64,000 bases of DNA from Pseudevernia furfuracea (lineage: Eukaryota > Ascomycota > Lecanoromycetes > Lecanorales > Parmeliaceae), in the NCBI GenBank assembly GCA_022315425.1, contig JAIUPT010000013.1, positions 1,116,001 to 1,180,000 of the forward strand, read 5' to 3'. Made by a program: the position numbers and the translations under genes. The notes under the pieces were generated by a model. The model did not search any database. It was not told the DNA's origin and was given only the letters and a program-made list of their open reading frames with translations. The first letter of the stretch is position 1. Each line of letters begins with the position of its first letter. Positions 54,806 through 64,000 of the stretch are shown piece after piece.

Positions 54806-57044
54806 ATGAATACAACAGCAAGCATCAGTTGGGACAGGACACCACCAAGGGTCCCGATTCTCGGCTCGGACGACATCAATAGCTCCCCTTACACAGAGAA
54901 AGCCGAGGACGCATCGCTCTACGAAAGCTATAGGCACTCGCTTTCGCCCACCTTCAATGGGACGTTGGATTCGTTAGCCCGTCTAAGACGCTGGCTCGTT
55001 AGTTCTTTCGGCCGCGGTAGCCCGCCATGTTCAGACGATATGTTGATGGAGATGATACTGAAGGACTATCCTCGGAGGACAGATATTTTGGTAGACGTCA
55101 TGGATTTCTCGCCCACGAGATCGGAGCGAACGCAACAGAAACTTCAGGACGTCTCCGCTTGCAAGTCGACCTTAACCCCATGTGTTGCATGCACTAACCT
55201 ATCCTCGATTTTTGCGCATTCAGGGCTTCATAAACCCCAATGGTCCGCTGTCCGCTGGATGTCAGTAGCCTCGCCTCTCTCCCCGTGTCTTTATTTCACT
55301 CCGTCTCAAAGTGCATGACTCAAGTTGATCGGAACTACAGCCACGTCCCCTTAGGTCCGACCTTTCTATCATGTGTGAGTACCCCCATTACACTTGGAAA
55401 CATCCCGACCAAACTCAATCCTCTTAGTTTTTGGAAGACGAAGTTCTAATGCGAGGGCCCCGCGGGTTTCCCTTCAAACACGCTGGCAGCCCCGAGTTCC
55501 CATACTTCACCGTTGAGGGAATGAGTTTCTGGTCGCGCAAAGCTTTCCAACGGCACCGGGACATCTTCGCGCGTTTTTCTTGGCCGGGTCTGGCAACCAA
55601 TCGACGGCTTGGAAAGCGGCTTCTCAGGACGCTCTGGCGTGGCGAACTGCTCGGAGCGGTCAACAGATATAAGGGCCAGCGGGGCCGACGGCCACAGAGC
55701 TTTTGGTCACTCGCCATTGGGGAGTTGCCGCGCGACTTGGAAGAGGAATCGACACATGCAAGGTTGGGGGATCCACATTTTGGTGCCCAAGCCAGACGTG
55801 ATAAGCTGGATCCGCAAATCTTGTCTAAACATCCGTACTACAAGATGGCCCAAACTGTTAGATCTCAACTACGGTTCTATCACCGGAGCAATGGTGAGAG
55901 AATTAGAGAAGGATCCCTACCCACTACTGTGTCTTTTCCTTGTGCGCTGATTTTGGTCAGGGTTCATGTTATCTATGTCAGCTCCAATGGGTATCCAATA
56001 TCTCCATCGAGACTGGTTCGAAGTGTCAATATCAGCACCAGTTCGTGAGTACACTAACAATACTTGGGGTAGCCTAATACCGCAAGCATTCTATCAACTA
56101 TCCAAGGGTATCGAGAAGTGGTACATCATGGACGAGAACTGGTTGATGATCTATTTGGCGACTGAGATGTGTTCATTACCAAGCGGTCGATTGGGCGGGC
56201 CAGGGCTGAAACCCGAGGAAGCGTACTTTGTGCTTCTTCAAGACCTCGTGAGTTTGCCAAAAAAAAGACCAAAGTGGTCGTCAATAGACTCGACGAGTTG
56301 CTTCTAATTCCGGTAACAGAAAAGGCGAAGGCGTGTCGAATGGAACCACAAAGAAGCAGTAGACCTTGTCCGCGATCTGGTCGACTTCAACGACGAAGTC
56401 AATCTCTGGCTGAAGCTACTGGAGCGGCAACTGGTATTCCTGCAGCGGCTCGGGAAGGACGCCGAGAACCTAGAAGAGTATTACAGAGGAGCCCCGTGCT
56501 CCCAAAACCTGCGAGGTTCGGGAGAAAGCCCTTTGGCACTTGTGCAGAAAGCTGTCATCTCAGTGGAGATCAGACAGGCGCACATGCAGCAAACCTTTGC
56601 GGAATCGAACCGAGTACTTGAAGCGGTGAGTAACATCCTATGTTCTTCACAACGGAGGAGATGTGGCAGGAGACTGAGGTATTTGGTCTTCTTCTTCCGC
56701 AGCTGTTCCGCCTGCGCACCATCCAGCAAAACGAGCTCGCGAATTCTGCGGACCGCTCTAACAAAGCCATCGTCGCTTTTACGATCATCACCATCATCTT
56801 TCTCCCCCTGAATTTCTTCACTTCTTACTTCGCAATGATACCTGTCCTCGCCACCCCTGGACCGGCGTCCTCGCACACGTTGCGCGACTTTTGGAGCGTC
56901 TCTGCACCTATTGGCGTTGGTGTGTTGTTGTTATCGATGACATTCGCGTTTCGTCACCACGTTGTCTATCGATTCGGGATGCTTTTCAAGTCACGCAAGG
57001 AACACATTGAGAGGACAAGTCAACAAGTTTCTGGCTTGGCATAG
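54806..57044 (+). CDS. CorA-like membrane protein lacking the GMN motif
   Basis: Seven exons are proposed: 54806-55181, 55224-55260, 55341-55374, 55428-55893, 55961-56247, 56320-56625 and 56703-57044 (615 residues). Exons 2 and 3 join as KPQWSAVRWIHVPLGPTFL, a segment common in fungal CorA-like proteins. Exon 6 is a helical region (AVDLVRDLVDFNDEVNLWLK). Exon 7 has RTIQQNELANSADRSNKAIV, first TM helix AFTIITIIFLPLNFFTS, then YFAMIP where CorA channels have the Mg-selective (Y/F)GMN, and a second TM helix (IGVGVLLLSMTFAF). CorA proteins form pentameric Mg2+ channels. Loss of G and N in the selectivity loop suggests altered or lost transport. The intron between exons 5 and 6 has CTAAT and a GTGAGT donor. 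The least certain parts are exons 2-3 and the unusual sequence of exon 5. Confidence 0.8.
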
Positions 57045-57310
57045 CTCAAAATTGTATGCTAGATCAACGATTGCAAGGCAATTGATTACGTGGACTTTGG
57101 AAACGCTTTGAGTGCAACGATGTAGTAAACTCGTCAATGATTGCAGATTTGTGAGGTTATACGTGACTGTTTCATAAAATCGTGGTTCTGTCGATTTTAC
57201 TGGCAGAAATGCCCTTACGTCCCCCACGGATGCTTGATGAGGACCCTCGGCCTCGGATCTATAGAGCAATGCGACTCGTGCTCACAACCCTAGTAAAACC
57301 TCAGTATCGG

Positions 57311-58623
57311 TCAAGAACTTGGACTTGATTTATGCGAGCCTACCCGTACTCTCTCTAAGTTTTTCTGAATGGCAAACGTAGGGCCGTTGCCCCATTTGAC
57401 TTGGTTGCAGACAAGTCCCTGCCTTTTGTCTTGAGATTTATATTCTTGATCGCCCCAGTAACCCTGAAATCCAAACCAAGAAGTTGAAGCATCTGGAGGA
57501 CGACACGACTCAATTTCCTGGTTCCTGCCGGACAGATTGTAGATGGCTGAATTGAGTAATGGGTCCCAGTAGGTGCCCCTCGAAGTGTAGTCGATAATCG
57601 CGGTTTCGGCGTCATCGTTCATGATATATTCATGGCTCCTGACAAGCACGACAGACCGTTAATGTGAGAATTCTATAATATTTATGACATAGATGAGGTG
57701 CAAGTACCCAGTTATGCCGTATAAAGCATGAGTGCCTCGGCCTGCAAAGACGACTGCCTGAAAGAAGTTTCAGCCAATTTTCTCCTACATAAACCAATGG
57801 GACACAATGAGATCTCTTACCCTGCGGCCTATCCTCTCGAGGGCATCGTAGGGATAAAGGTTCCCCGAAGCGTGCCGACTCAGATACACTAATATAGGTT
57901 TACCACCTTGGAAGCGCACCATGGAGTGTTCAAGGTCCCCAACATGGTCGCCGAAGAATTCTTGATGGTTCTTAGGTAATCTTGGCCCAGCATTGAAGTT
58001 GAAGAAATAGAAGGAGAACATGTCGACTGTGACGATGGGCTCCCCGTTTCCATCTGGTATTGACTTCCGGACGAAGATGACAGGCATCTTCGCTGAGGAA
58101 TCCCCTTTGTGCGCGACTGGCTCACCATGAAGCCAGGAGGGATAGGCAGCTGGATCATCGTTCGCCGTGAGAAATATATTTTTCCCATGACTCCCAAATT
58201 CATTTAGCTTTGAGAGATTGTCGAGTGTTAAGGTCTTGCCATCGAATTCTTTCAGAGGACCATCTTCGCGGTACGGGCGCACATGTTTCAGACTACTGGC
58301 ATATGAGCTATTTACATGCCATACTGCTCAACTGACGGAAGGCTGGAGATACAAGTCTTCCATACTGCTCGGAAAGTAAGATTCCTTTGCATCCAGAAAA
58401 ACGACAGGTGCTGGCAAGACGTGAACAAGTAAGCTCATAAAATTTTAGTTCCACTTCACTGACCAAAGGATAGGAGGTAGTCCATCTCGGGAAAGGCCTG
58501 AGAATGCAAAGTGGGCAAGGTAGGCTGGCTGTGGAAAACTCGCGTTACGAACGTGCTTGGAAGAAGTATGTAACCAATAGTGATGCAAACGAGAGCAAGC
58601 AAGCAGTTTCTGGTCGTGAACAT
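57311..58623 (-). CDS. Vps62-like (DUF946-type) secreted or membrane-anchored protein
   Basis: Exons are 58623-58464, 58410-58353, 58295-57821, 57757-57708 and 57638-57311 (356 residues, phases consistent). The start MFTTRNCLLALVCITIGYIL is a signal anchor. LLSF joins APVVFLDAKESYFPSSMED, the typical start of the Vps62 domain, then SLKHVRPYREDG. The core has FFGDHVGDLEHSMVRFQGGK, VYLSRHASGNLYPYDALE and, across an intron, AVVFAGRGTHALYGITG, then RGTYWDPLLNSAIYNL and GFQGYWGDQEY. Yeast Vps62 is needed for cytoplasm-to-vacuole targeting, but most fungal homologues are uncharacterised. Typical members have D-W-E in GDVGDWEHV; here Leu replaces Trp. The second intron donor (GTATCT) is weak. It lies tail to tail with the CorA-like gene, 266 bases apart. 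Confidence 0.87.
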
Positions 58624-59631
58624 CATTCTTATTCATGCAATGCGACAAAGCTGTGAAGCGTAGAGGTAAAGATGAAATGTAGTGCTGAAATGATACATAC
58701 ATGTGTTTTGTTTCCAGGTGAGGGGCATACTCGTAACCTATGTACTCTATGTAATGAAAACCCTAATTTTTGGAAGCAACATTTTCTCACTTGAAGAGAT
58801 AATTTCGCAGACAAAGCTGTTTGCAATATCAGATTGGATAAGCATACCTTGAATAATCGCATTTGCAAAAAGATTTTGGTGAAGCGGTTCGTTGAAATAT
58901 GCTTTTGGAGATAGATTTGTAATTGAGTGGGCCAAGCATCGAGTGTATTATTTTTCTGTATTATTACCAAACAACTGTATTGTATAAGGTAAGCAGGAAC
59001 ATAGAGTAAACTATTTAACAACTTCCGTTCTCCACTGACTTTTTATTGGCCTCGGGGCCATCTGCTCGAACCATCAGCTTCTTTGTCCGATGTCACCGCG
59101 TCTACGCCGTCCTGAAGTTGGCCGCGATTACAATGACTCGAGCGAAATCTTCGACCTTGATGAGGCTGACCTCCAATCGCAGGGATTGATCTCTGCTTCC
59201 CCCCTCTATCAGCGGCGGTCTTGGGATCCAAAAGCACTTCCCGGAATATTTCCACAACGGCTGAGAGGCATGCTGTCGCACGCCCAGCGGCGTGGAAGGC
59301 TGTCAAAACACATCATCTGCCCGTCGACCCAAGCGAGGGCTGTCTAAACACTCCTACAGGCTCTGCGTCACCTCTTTCCGGACTACCTTTGTATATCATT
59401 TGCCCAACTTTCTACGGGTCTGATACACGGAATCGTATGAAATCAAAACGAAGCAAACACCCAAGACTAGGTACCGTGTTTACCAACAGCTTGCGGGATA
59501 AAAGGCAGTTTGATGGTCAGTATCCCTCAAACACAGCTCGGCGAACAGTCATGAACGCAGGTACAGCCATAGATTATGCAAAGCGTAGAAAGTCACAGCC
59601 TTAACGCCGAGGACACGTAACCCATTCCTCA
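58624..59631. other. Intergenic stretch with an unassigned plus-strand frame
   Basis: A frame at 59090-59347 starts with ATG (MSPRLRRPEVGRDYND) and overlaps a second at 59221-59604. Neither has a recognisable domain, and the minus strand is partly open as well. A small two-exon gene is possible but not supported. The segment 58640-59040 is AT-rich with no clear coding signal. Confidence 0.35.
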
Positions 59632-60798
59632 TTATTTCGACTCCTTGGCCACCTTCTCAAGCTCCTTCAGATACTCATCTACTTCCTTGGCACCGTCCAG
59701 CGTAAAGTCTCTCCTCTTGCCCTCCAATACCACATACGGCACCGCACTAGGATTACCGAATTCCGCCGTCAGCATTGCTTCTTTTGAGGAGAGAAGGGTT
59801 TTCCGAAACTACGCAAAGCCTCCCAAACCCCCTCTCAAGACTCAAAACTGCTCCACCAAAAAAACGAGGAAAAGAAAGCAAAAAGAAAGCAATACAGGTT
59901 CCGGAAAGACATACTCAACGCCGTTACTCGCCTGCTCTCTAATAAGCAGCTTCGTCTCCGGCAACGCCTCATACTCATCCCCCACGAACGCCTCCGCCTT
60001 GGCGCGCTCGACGCCGCCATCCAACGCGGCCCGGAGAAGCGTCGTCGGCCCCGCCGGATGAGCCTCTTGTTCGAAGTACTGCTTGAACAGCGAATCGACA
60101 ATCTTGTCCGCGGTCTCGGGTCCCAGTTCTTCCTGGAAGTGTTGGATCAGGCGGTGCGCGCTCAGGGTGTTGGCGACGGTTCCGTGGAAGTTGAAGTCGA
60201 TGCCGACGCCGATGCCGTAGGCGGACATTAGGGTGGTGTATTTCTTCATCTGCTCGGGGGAGTTGTGGTATTTGGTTGTTTGGTACCTGGGATGTGTATC
60301 GTGTGTGAGTGGGTGGTGGAGTGCCAGAGCTGGCGATGTCGAGGGACGTACCACTCGTATTTGTCTTCGCCTTGGTTGCTGGCGTCGGGGTAGAGCTGGT
60401 ATGGGAAGTATTTAATTGTGAAGTTTACATCTTCGGCTGAGGGCGAAGAGCGGAATTGCTTGAGAGCTGGATTGAGGTGGTTAGAAGAAGAGGGTCAATG
60501 CTTTTGCTTGAGTTTGCGGACCGGAAGGGCATGGATGATATAGAATAAATAGGTCTTTGGGAGTGAAGAGGGAGCCATACCTATGTCTAGTCTAGTCAAA
60601 GCAGAGATCATCAGCCCCGCTTCTATCAGTGGTTGAGAGCAATGACCTTTTCTTCGCCAGATAAGTCCTAAGAGGAAGCATCAGCTTGGAACCAGACATC
60701 GAGCACCACTACCAAACGACGCGTCCGTCAACAGGCTCCTCAACATACCAGGGACATATAGTATCCAAAGTGAAAGATATCTGGGATTCATAGACCAT
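59632..60798 (-). CDS. DsbA-family thioredoxin-like protein (FrnE / HCCA-isomerase type)
   Basis: Six exons are proposed: 60798-60749, 60667-60647, 60591-60581, 60466-60352, 60286-59915 and 59746-59632 (227 residues). All junctions keep frame. The first four join as SFTLDTICPWTYLAKKRLDI followed by ALKQFRSSP. This is the DsbA-like beta-strand, active-site loop CPWT and following helix. Exon 3 is only 11 bases. Exon 5 holds YHNSPEQMKKYTTLMSAYGI, the helical insert (TLSAHRLIQHFQEELGPETA) and LFKQYFEQEAHPAG. The last intron (168 bases, GTATGT...AATCCTAG) joins NGVD to AVPYVVLEGKRRDFTLDGAK, which has the cis-Pro loop before a strand. With one Cys in the motif, a glutathione-linked transferase or isomerase role fits better than disulphide oxidation. 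The substrate is unknown. Confidence 0.88.
60581..60591 (-). other. 11-base micro-exon of the DsbA-family gene
   Basis: CTATGTCTAGT on the plus strand reads ACTAGACATAG on the gene strand, flanked by an AG acceptor (60592-60593) and a GTATGG donor (60580-60575). Including it joins AAG AAA AG with A CTA GAC ATA G and CT CTC AAG, giving KKRLDIALKQF, a smooth match to the family helix. Confidence 0.7.
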
Positions 60799-62021
60799 TC
60801 TCGCGTTCCCTTGTAGCAATTGTGCCGAAAGGCTATTGAATTACTACTCCCTTGATATCCAAAACACTTTTGATGTAATACAACAGTACGTGCTGGAATC
60901 AGAAAAAAAGGTGAAAAAGGAGGAAAAGTGAATGGGGCTAAATACAACATCCCACTCTGACACCATCCCGCTTCCCCTCACCCGGATTCCGGGCCGTTTT
61001 TTTGGGGGGGAGGTGGGGTTGTTTGGGCTGGCCAGACCCTGATAAATACTCTAAAGTTTATTACCTCGGCTGCATGTCATCTTGCGCCGGGCGCAACCTT
61101 GAGCTGGTACCTGAGCTTTGCGTACCTACGAGTAGATCTACATGTTTATTCAGACGCATGCGCATTTCGATTCTGAAACATTGCGCACATGTTGGCAGAG
61201 GCAGAGAGAGACAATTGGAAAATATTTCGAATCATTCCGAGTCTTGATATTCTGGTTGAAACCAGAGAAATTGAAAAAAACCGACAGTATATTTATTATC
61301 GACAAAGGATCAAAGGTGCTTAAATTGCTGTGTACTGGTCGGAGTCAAAACTCGCCCAGCACGAGGCGGAGTCCTCAGCCCCCCAATACCTATGCCTTGC
61401 TCGCGCAGCTCAATCAAAACTAGACGATCGCGCAATTGCTCTAGATCGTGCAATCGTTTGTCGGATCCACTCGATTCCTGACCCCCAACCTTATCATGTC
61501 TGAGAAATCATCTTGGCCTGGTGGCCGTAGCTCATGGAGAAAACCATAGGCAGCCATGTCTGAGCCACCATCTTTTGGTGGATGCTGCACTCGCTAGAAG
61601 GTGCACCACTTTCGTGAAGGCTTCATAAGAAGTCATTTATTTGATCGCATCTACTTTCTATCGACTATAGCAAGGCCCATTATAACTTGCGGAACGAAAA
61701 CGCGAGCAACTCAGGACATGAGAAGAGACATCAGATGTGAAGCAGATATCGCATTGAGTGATCAAGGAAAATCGGGAATGTCAATCGTCATCGCTGAAAC
61801 GCCCCCATTTTAGTAGAGGAATATCCTTTGTTGTCTGGCTGTCACCTTGGTACGCTCAAGCAAGGAAGAAGGATCGTTAGAAAAGGCCGAGCGTCTGCAC
61901 GAGCGGCTTGGCTCCTTCAAAGCACCTCTCGAGGCTACTCTAATGGTGAACCGACCGATTGGTTCCAGTGTCTTTGGGCGAATCTCGCTCACTTGGCCCT
62001 ATGGTCAGTCCCCTCGAAAGT
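60799..62021. other. Intergenic stretch, no supported gene
   Basis: This holds the promoter of the DsbA-family gene on the left and the 3' flank of the PKS gene on the right. A poly-T/poly-G string is at 60998-61014. Short frames are unrecognised. Confidence 0.45.
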
Positions 62022-64000
62022 TCATTCATACAGAAACCCCATCTTTTTCCAAGCCAGTACATATTTCCTTGTGGTATCCTCACTCACTGGGCCCACCTTG
62101 GCCAGTGTTTTGGAATGTTCTCTGCTGTTGGTAGTGTCCAGAAGCAGCCCCCCGCACGCCATGCGGATAAAGTCGTCATCCAGAAATACCAACAGCTTCG
62201 CTGCCGGATTATCGAGGTCCACGGACCCAGGGAAATTCCGCACTCGCTTCACCCATTCATCAAAAGTTATCGCATTCTTTCGCGGGATATTGAGGGCATC
62301 GGCCAGCACTGGAATCATGTCGCTCCAGGGCTGTCGCACCGGATTATCAATGTGATAAATCGGATGCGGCGTGTTCTCTGCGAGGATCAAATCTCCCAGA
62401 GTCGCGGCGACATCATTGACCGGGGTCCAGGAAAGAAGGCCATCCAATTGAGGTAGCGCCTTCAACGTCTGAGACGACTTGATCAAGAACGACAAATGCT
62501 CGGCAGGATTCCAGTATCCACTAGTCTTAGAGCCAGCAACCTGCCCAAGACGTACTGTCATAACACGGAACCGTTCAGGGTACTTATGCAGAGTCTCATC
62601 GAGCATCCTCTCGCATACAAACTTTGCATCGCCGTACCCGTTTGGTAAAACTGACTCAATAGTCGTTCTATCCTCGGGAACGTTAACGTTGCCCCTCCGA
62701 ATGGGGTACTGTCCTACAGTGGCAATCGACGAGATGAATTGGAAGCTGACTTTGGATCTCTTGTCACGTCTGCATGAGATTCCCCTTGCGAAATCGATGA
62801 GGTTTCGCATAACCTGGAATTGCAAACCGAATCCTTTCACCGGTCGCGTACCACTCATGGGCCAGGCGTTGTGGAGGACGTGCGTAACTGTGTTCTGGAG
62901 GTCTTCATACTTGTCCCGAGGTAAACCCAACATCGGTTTAGCCGTATCAGTCTCGAAAACCCTCAATTTTGAATGGGCATGTTTATCAAGTGTGATGCCC
63001 TTGGATTCCATGGACTGTCGCTGTCGGGCCCCAGGCTCGGAGCCGCTGACACGTCGATTCAGGCAGACAACCGTTTTCACATTGGGTAGCCCGGCAAAAT
63101 GTGCGACCAAGTGAGAGCCCAGGCTGCCGGAAGCTCCTGTGACTAGGACACAGTTATCTGTGGCGCTGGGTGCAGTCGTGACTCGATTCAGCCGGACAGG
63201 AGCAGTAAGTCCATGCGTACTCTTGAGGACATATTCATCAACGACGACTTGACGAGCCACGGGGTCGTTAGCATGGCCATCAACGAGCTTGGAGGATATT
63301 GGTAAATGGTCATACTTCGGCCCAGAGGCCATCGCAACGAAAATGCGCTGGATGTTGTTCTCGGGGCAGCTGCCATCCGTCCATTCAACGTGCCCATATC
63401 CGACTGATTGCAACTCTCGCTCCCATCGTGATTGGTGCGGTATGGCATCTTGTCGAGGGTGACCAAAGAGCCACCAACTCTCTAGACAACCGAAAATCAT
63501 GTCAGTCCAGTGAAGGCTCTCGGTTAATTCTAGCATTAAAAGAAATCCATCTGGGCATAGAGCCTTATGAAATTTCCTGGTCGATTCGGTCAAGCTGGGA
63601 TTGGAGTGAACCGCGTTGCCTGCGATGATAATATGCTGAGTGCCGAGCAGGTCATTGGCAGGGGCCTTCCCATTATGATGCGTCCGGAATTTCATGAAAG
63701 GGTACGCCTTAAATCTGTCTCGTGCAGCAGCCACAGAGGATGTCGCGGGATCAGTAAAAGTATATTCTACCTGAACGTTGAGGTTGGCCAACATCGGCAC
63801 AAGATACTTGCTCGTTCCTCCAGTGCCGGCAGCCATCTCGAGAATTTTGAGAGGGCCTTTGTGTATGGGCAGCTTGGAGATCAGTCGCTTGATAAAGTCT
63901 TCGATCTGCTTGTACGCTAGCTTGTTAAGGGGCGAATCTCCGTAAAGCCCGGAGACGAGCTCTCTCCCTTCCTCGGATCCAGAGATCAGCTTGATACCGT
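62022..64000 (-). CDS. Non-reducing polyketide synthase, C-terminal methyltransferase and reductase domains (partial)
   Basis: The frame is open from the right edge to the stop at 62022, giving about 659 residues of the C-terminus. It enters with LVSGLYGDSPLNKLAYKQIE, then KILEMAAGTGGTSKYLVPML, the SAM-binding motif I of the PKS C-methyltransferase domain. GNAVHSNPSLTESTRK and WWLFGHPRQD follow. From about 63180 a thioester reductase domain begins: VLVTGASGSLGSHLVAHFA (NADPH binding), LHNAWPMSG, FISSIATVGQ and NGYGDAKFVCERML with the catalytic Tyr-x3-Lys. The domain ends near MACGGLLLDTT. An order of CMeT then R places it with fungal NR-PKSs of the orcinaldehyde or azaphilone type, which methylate the poly-beta-keto chain and release it as an aldehyde. 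The upstream SAT-KS-AT-PT-ACP domains would lie beyond 64000. The product cannot be named. Confidence 0.9.
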   Translation of the reverse strand, partial: GIKLISGSEEGRELVSGLYGDSPLNKLAYKQIEDFIKRLISKLPIHKGPLKILEMAAGTGGTSKYLVPMLANLNVQVEYTFTDPATSSVAAARDRFKAYPFMKFRTHHNGKAPANDLLGTQHIIIAGNAVHSNPSLTESTRKFHKALCPDGFLLMLELTESLHWTDMIFGCLESWWLFGHPRQDAIPHQSRWERELQSVGYGHVEWTDGSCPENNIQRIFVAMASGPKYDHLPISSKLVDGHANDPVARQVVVDEYVLKSTHGLTAPVRLNRVTTAPSATDNCVLVTGASGSLGSHLVAHFAGLPNVKTVVCLNRRVSGSEPGARQRQSMESKGITLDKHAHSKLRVFETDTAKPMLGLPRDKYEDLQNTVTHVLHNAWPMSGTRPVKGFGLQFQVMRNLIDFARGISCRRDKRSKVSFQFISSIATVGQYPIRRGNVNVPEDRTTIESVLPNGYGDAKFVCERMLDETLHKYPERFRVMTVRLGQVAGSKTSGYWNPAEHLSFLIKSSQTLKALPQLDGLLSWTPVNDVAATLGDLILAENTPHPIYHIDNPVRQPWSDMIPVLADALNIPRKNAITFDEWVKRVRNFPGSVDLDNPAAKLLVFLDDDFIRMACGGLLLDTTNSREHSKTLAKVGPVSEDTTRKYVLAWKKMGFLYE

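Noticed and set aside
61828..63114. Plus-strand frames opposite the PKS gene
   Set aside because: They are antisense shadows of the methyltransferase-reductase coding sequence.
1..64000. CRISPR arrays, bacterial operons or integrons
   Set aside because: No regularly spaced repeats or cas-like genes were seen, and intron-rich genes show a eukaryotic fungal genome.

Overview
The window is nuclear DNA of a filamentous ascomycete. Nearly every gene is broken by short GT-AG introns of about 42-180 bases, many with a CTAAC/CTGAC-like branch site, and many predicted products belong to fungal families: DUF3433, DUF6594, copper-fist factors, an S. pombe-type Cdc14 SIN protein, Sam35, a Pex24-family peroxin, an NLR-like STAND NTPase and a non-reducing polyketide synthase. 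I lean towards Leotiomycetes or a close class, but this rests on general resemblance only. All exon boundaries were worked out by eye from splice sites, frame continuity and family motifs.

Layout. 0-4.6 kb: end of a C2H2 zinc-finger gene, then an Hcs1/SMUBP-2-type helicase behind a strikingly C-rich leader. 4.9-10.1 kb: a large disordered protein and a copper-fist transcription factor, both on the minus strand. 12-18.6 kb: Sam35, glutathione peroxidase, a single-pass Cys-rich membrane protein with a suspicious early stop, GGPP synthase and Cdc14. 20.9-30 kb: a second C2H2 factor, a 1337-residue double-DUF3433 membrane protein and an OAR1/FabG-like reductase. 30-36 kb: gene-poor and relic-rich (copia-like gag, P450 N-terminus, Myb-like fragment). 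36-40.3 kb: a compact housekeeping block of a KE4-type ZIP transporter, Nop16 and a Pex24-family peroxin. 41-45.8 kb: a decayed NLR-like gene and other debris. 45.8-58.6 kb: accessory genes, namely a membrane-anchored protein with two retropepsin-like domains, a DUF6594 protein, an NLP-family secreted protein, a CorA-like protein without the GMN motif and a Vps62-like protein. 59.6-64 kb: a DsbA/FrnE-like protein with an 11-base micro-exon, and the C-terminal methyltransferase-reductase part of a PKS that leaves the window.

There are no operons. Conserved pairs are divergent (GGPPS/cdc14, KE4/Nop16) or tail to tail (Sam35/GPx, Nop16/Pex24). The accessory half mixes secreted, membrane, defence-like and secondary-metabolite genes with decayed copies, as in fast-evolving fungal chromosome regions. 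The most unusual intact gene is the membrane-anchored tandem retropepsin-like protein at 45.8-47.8 kb.
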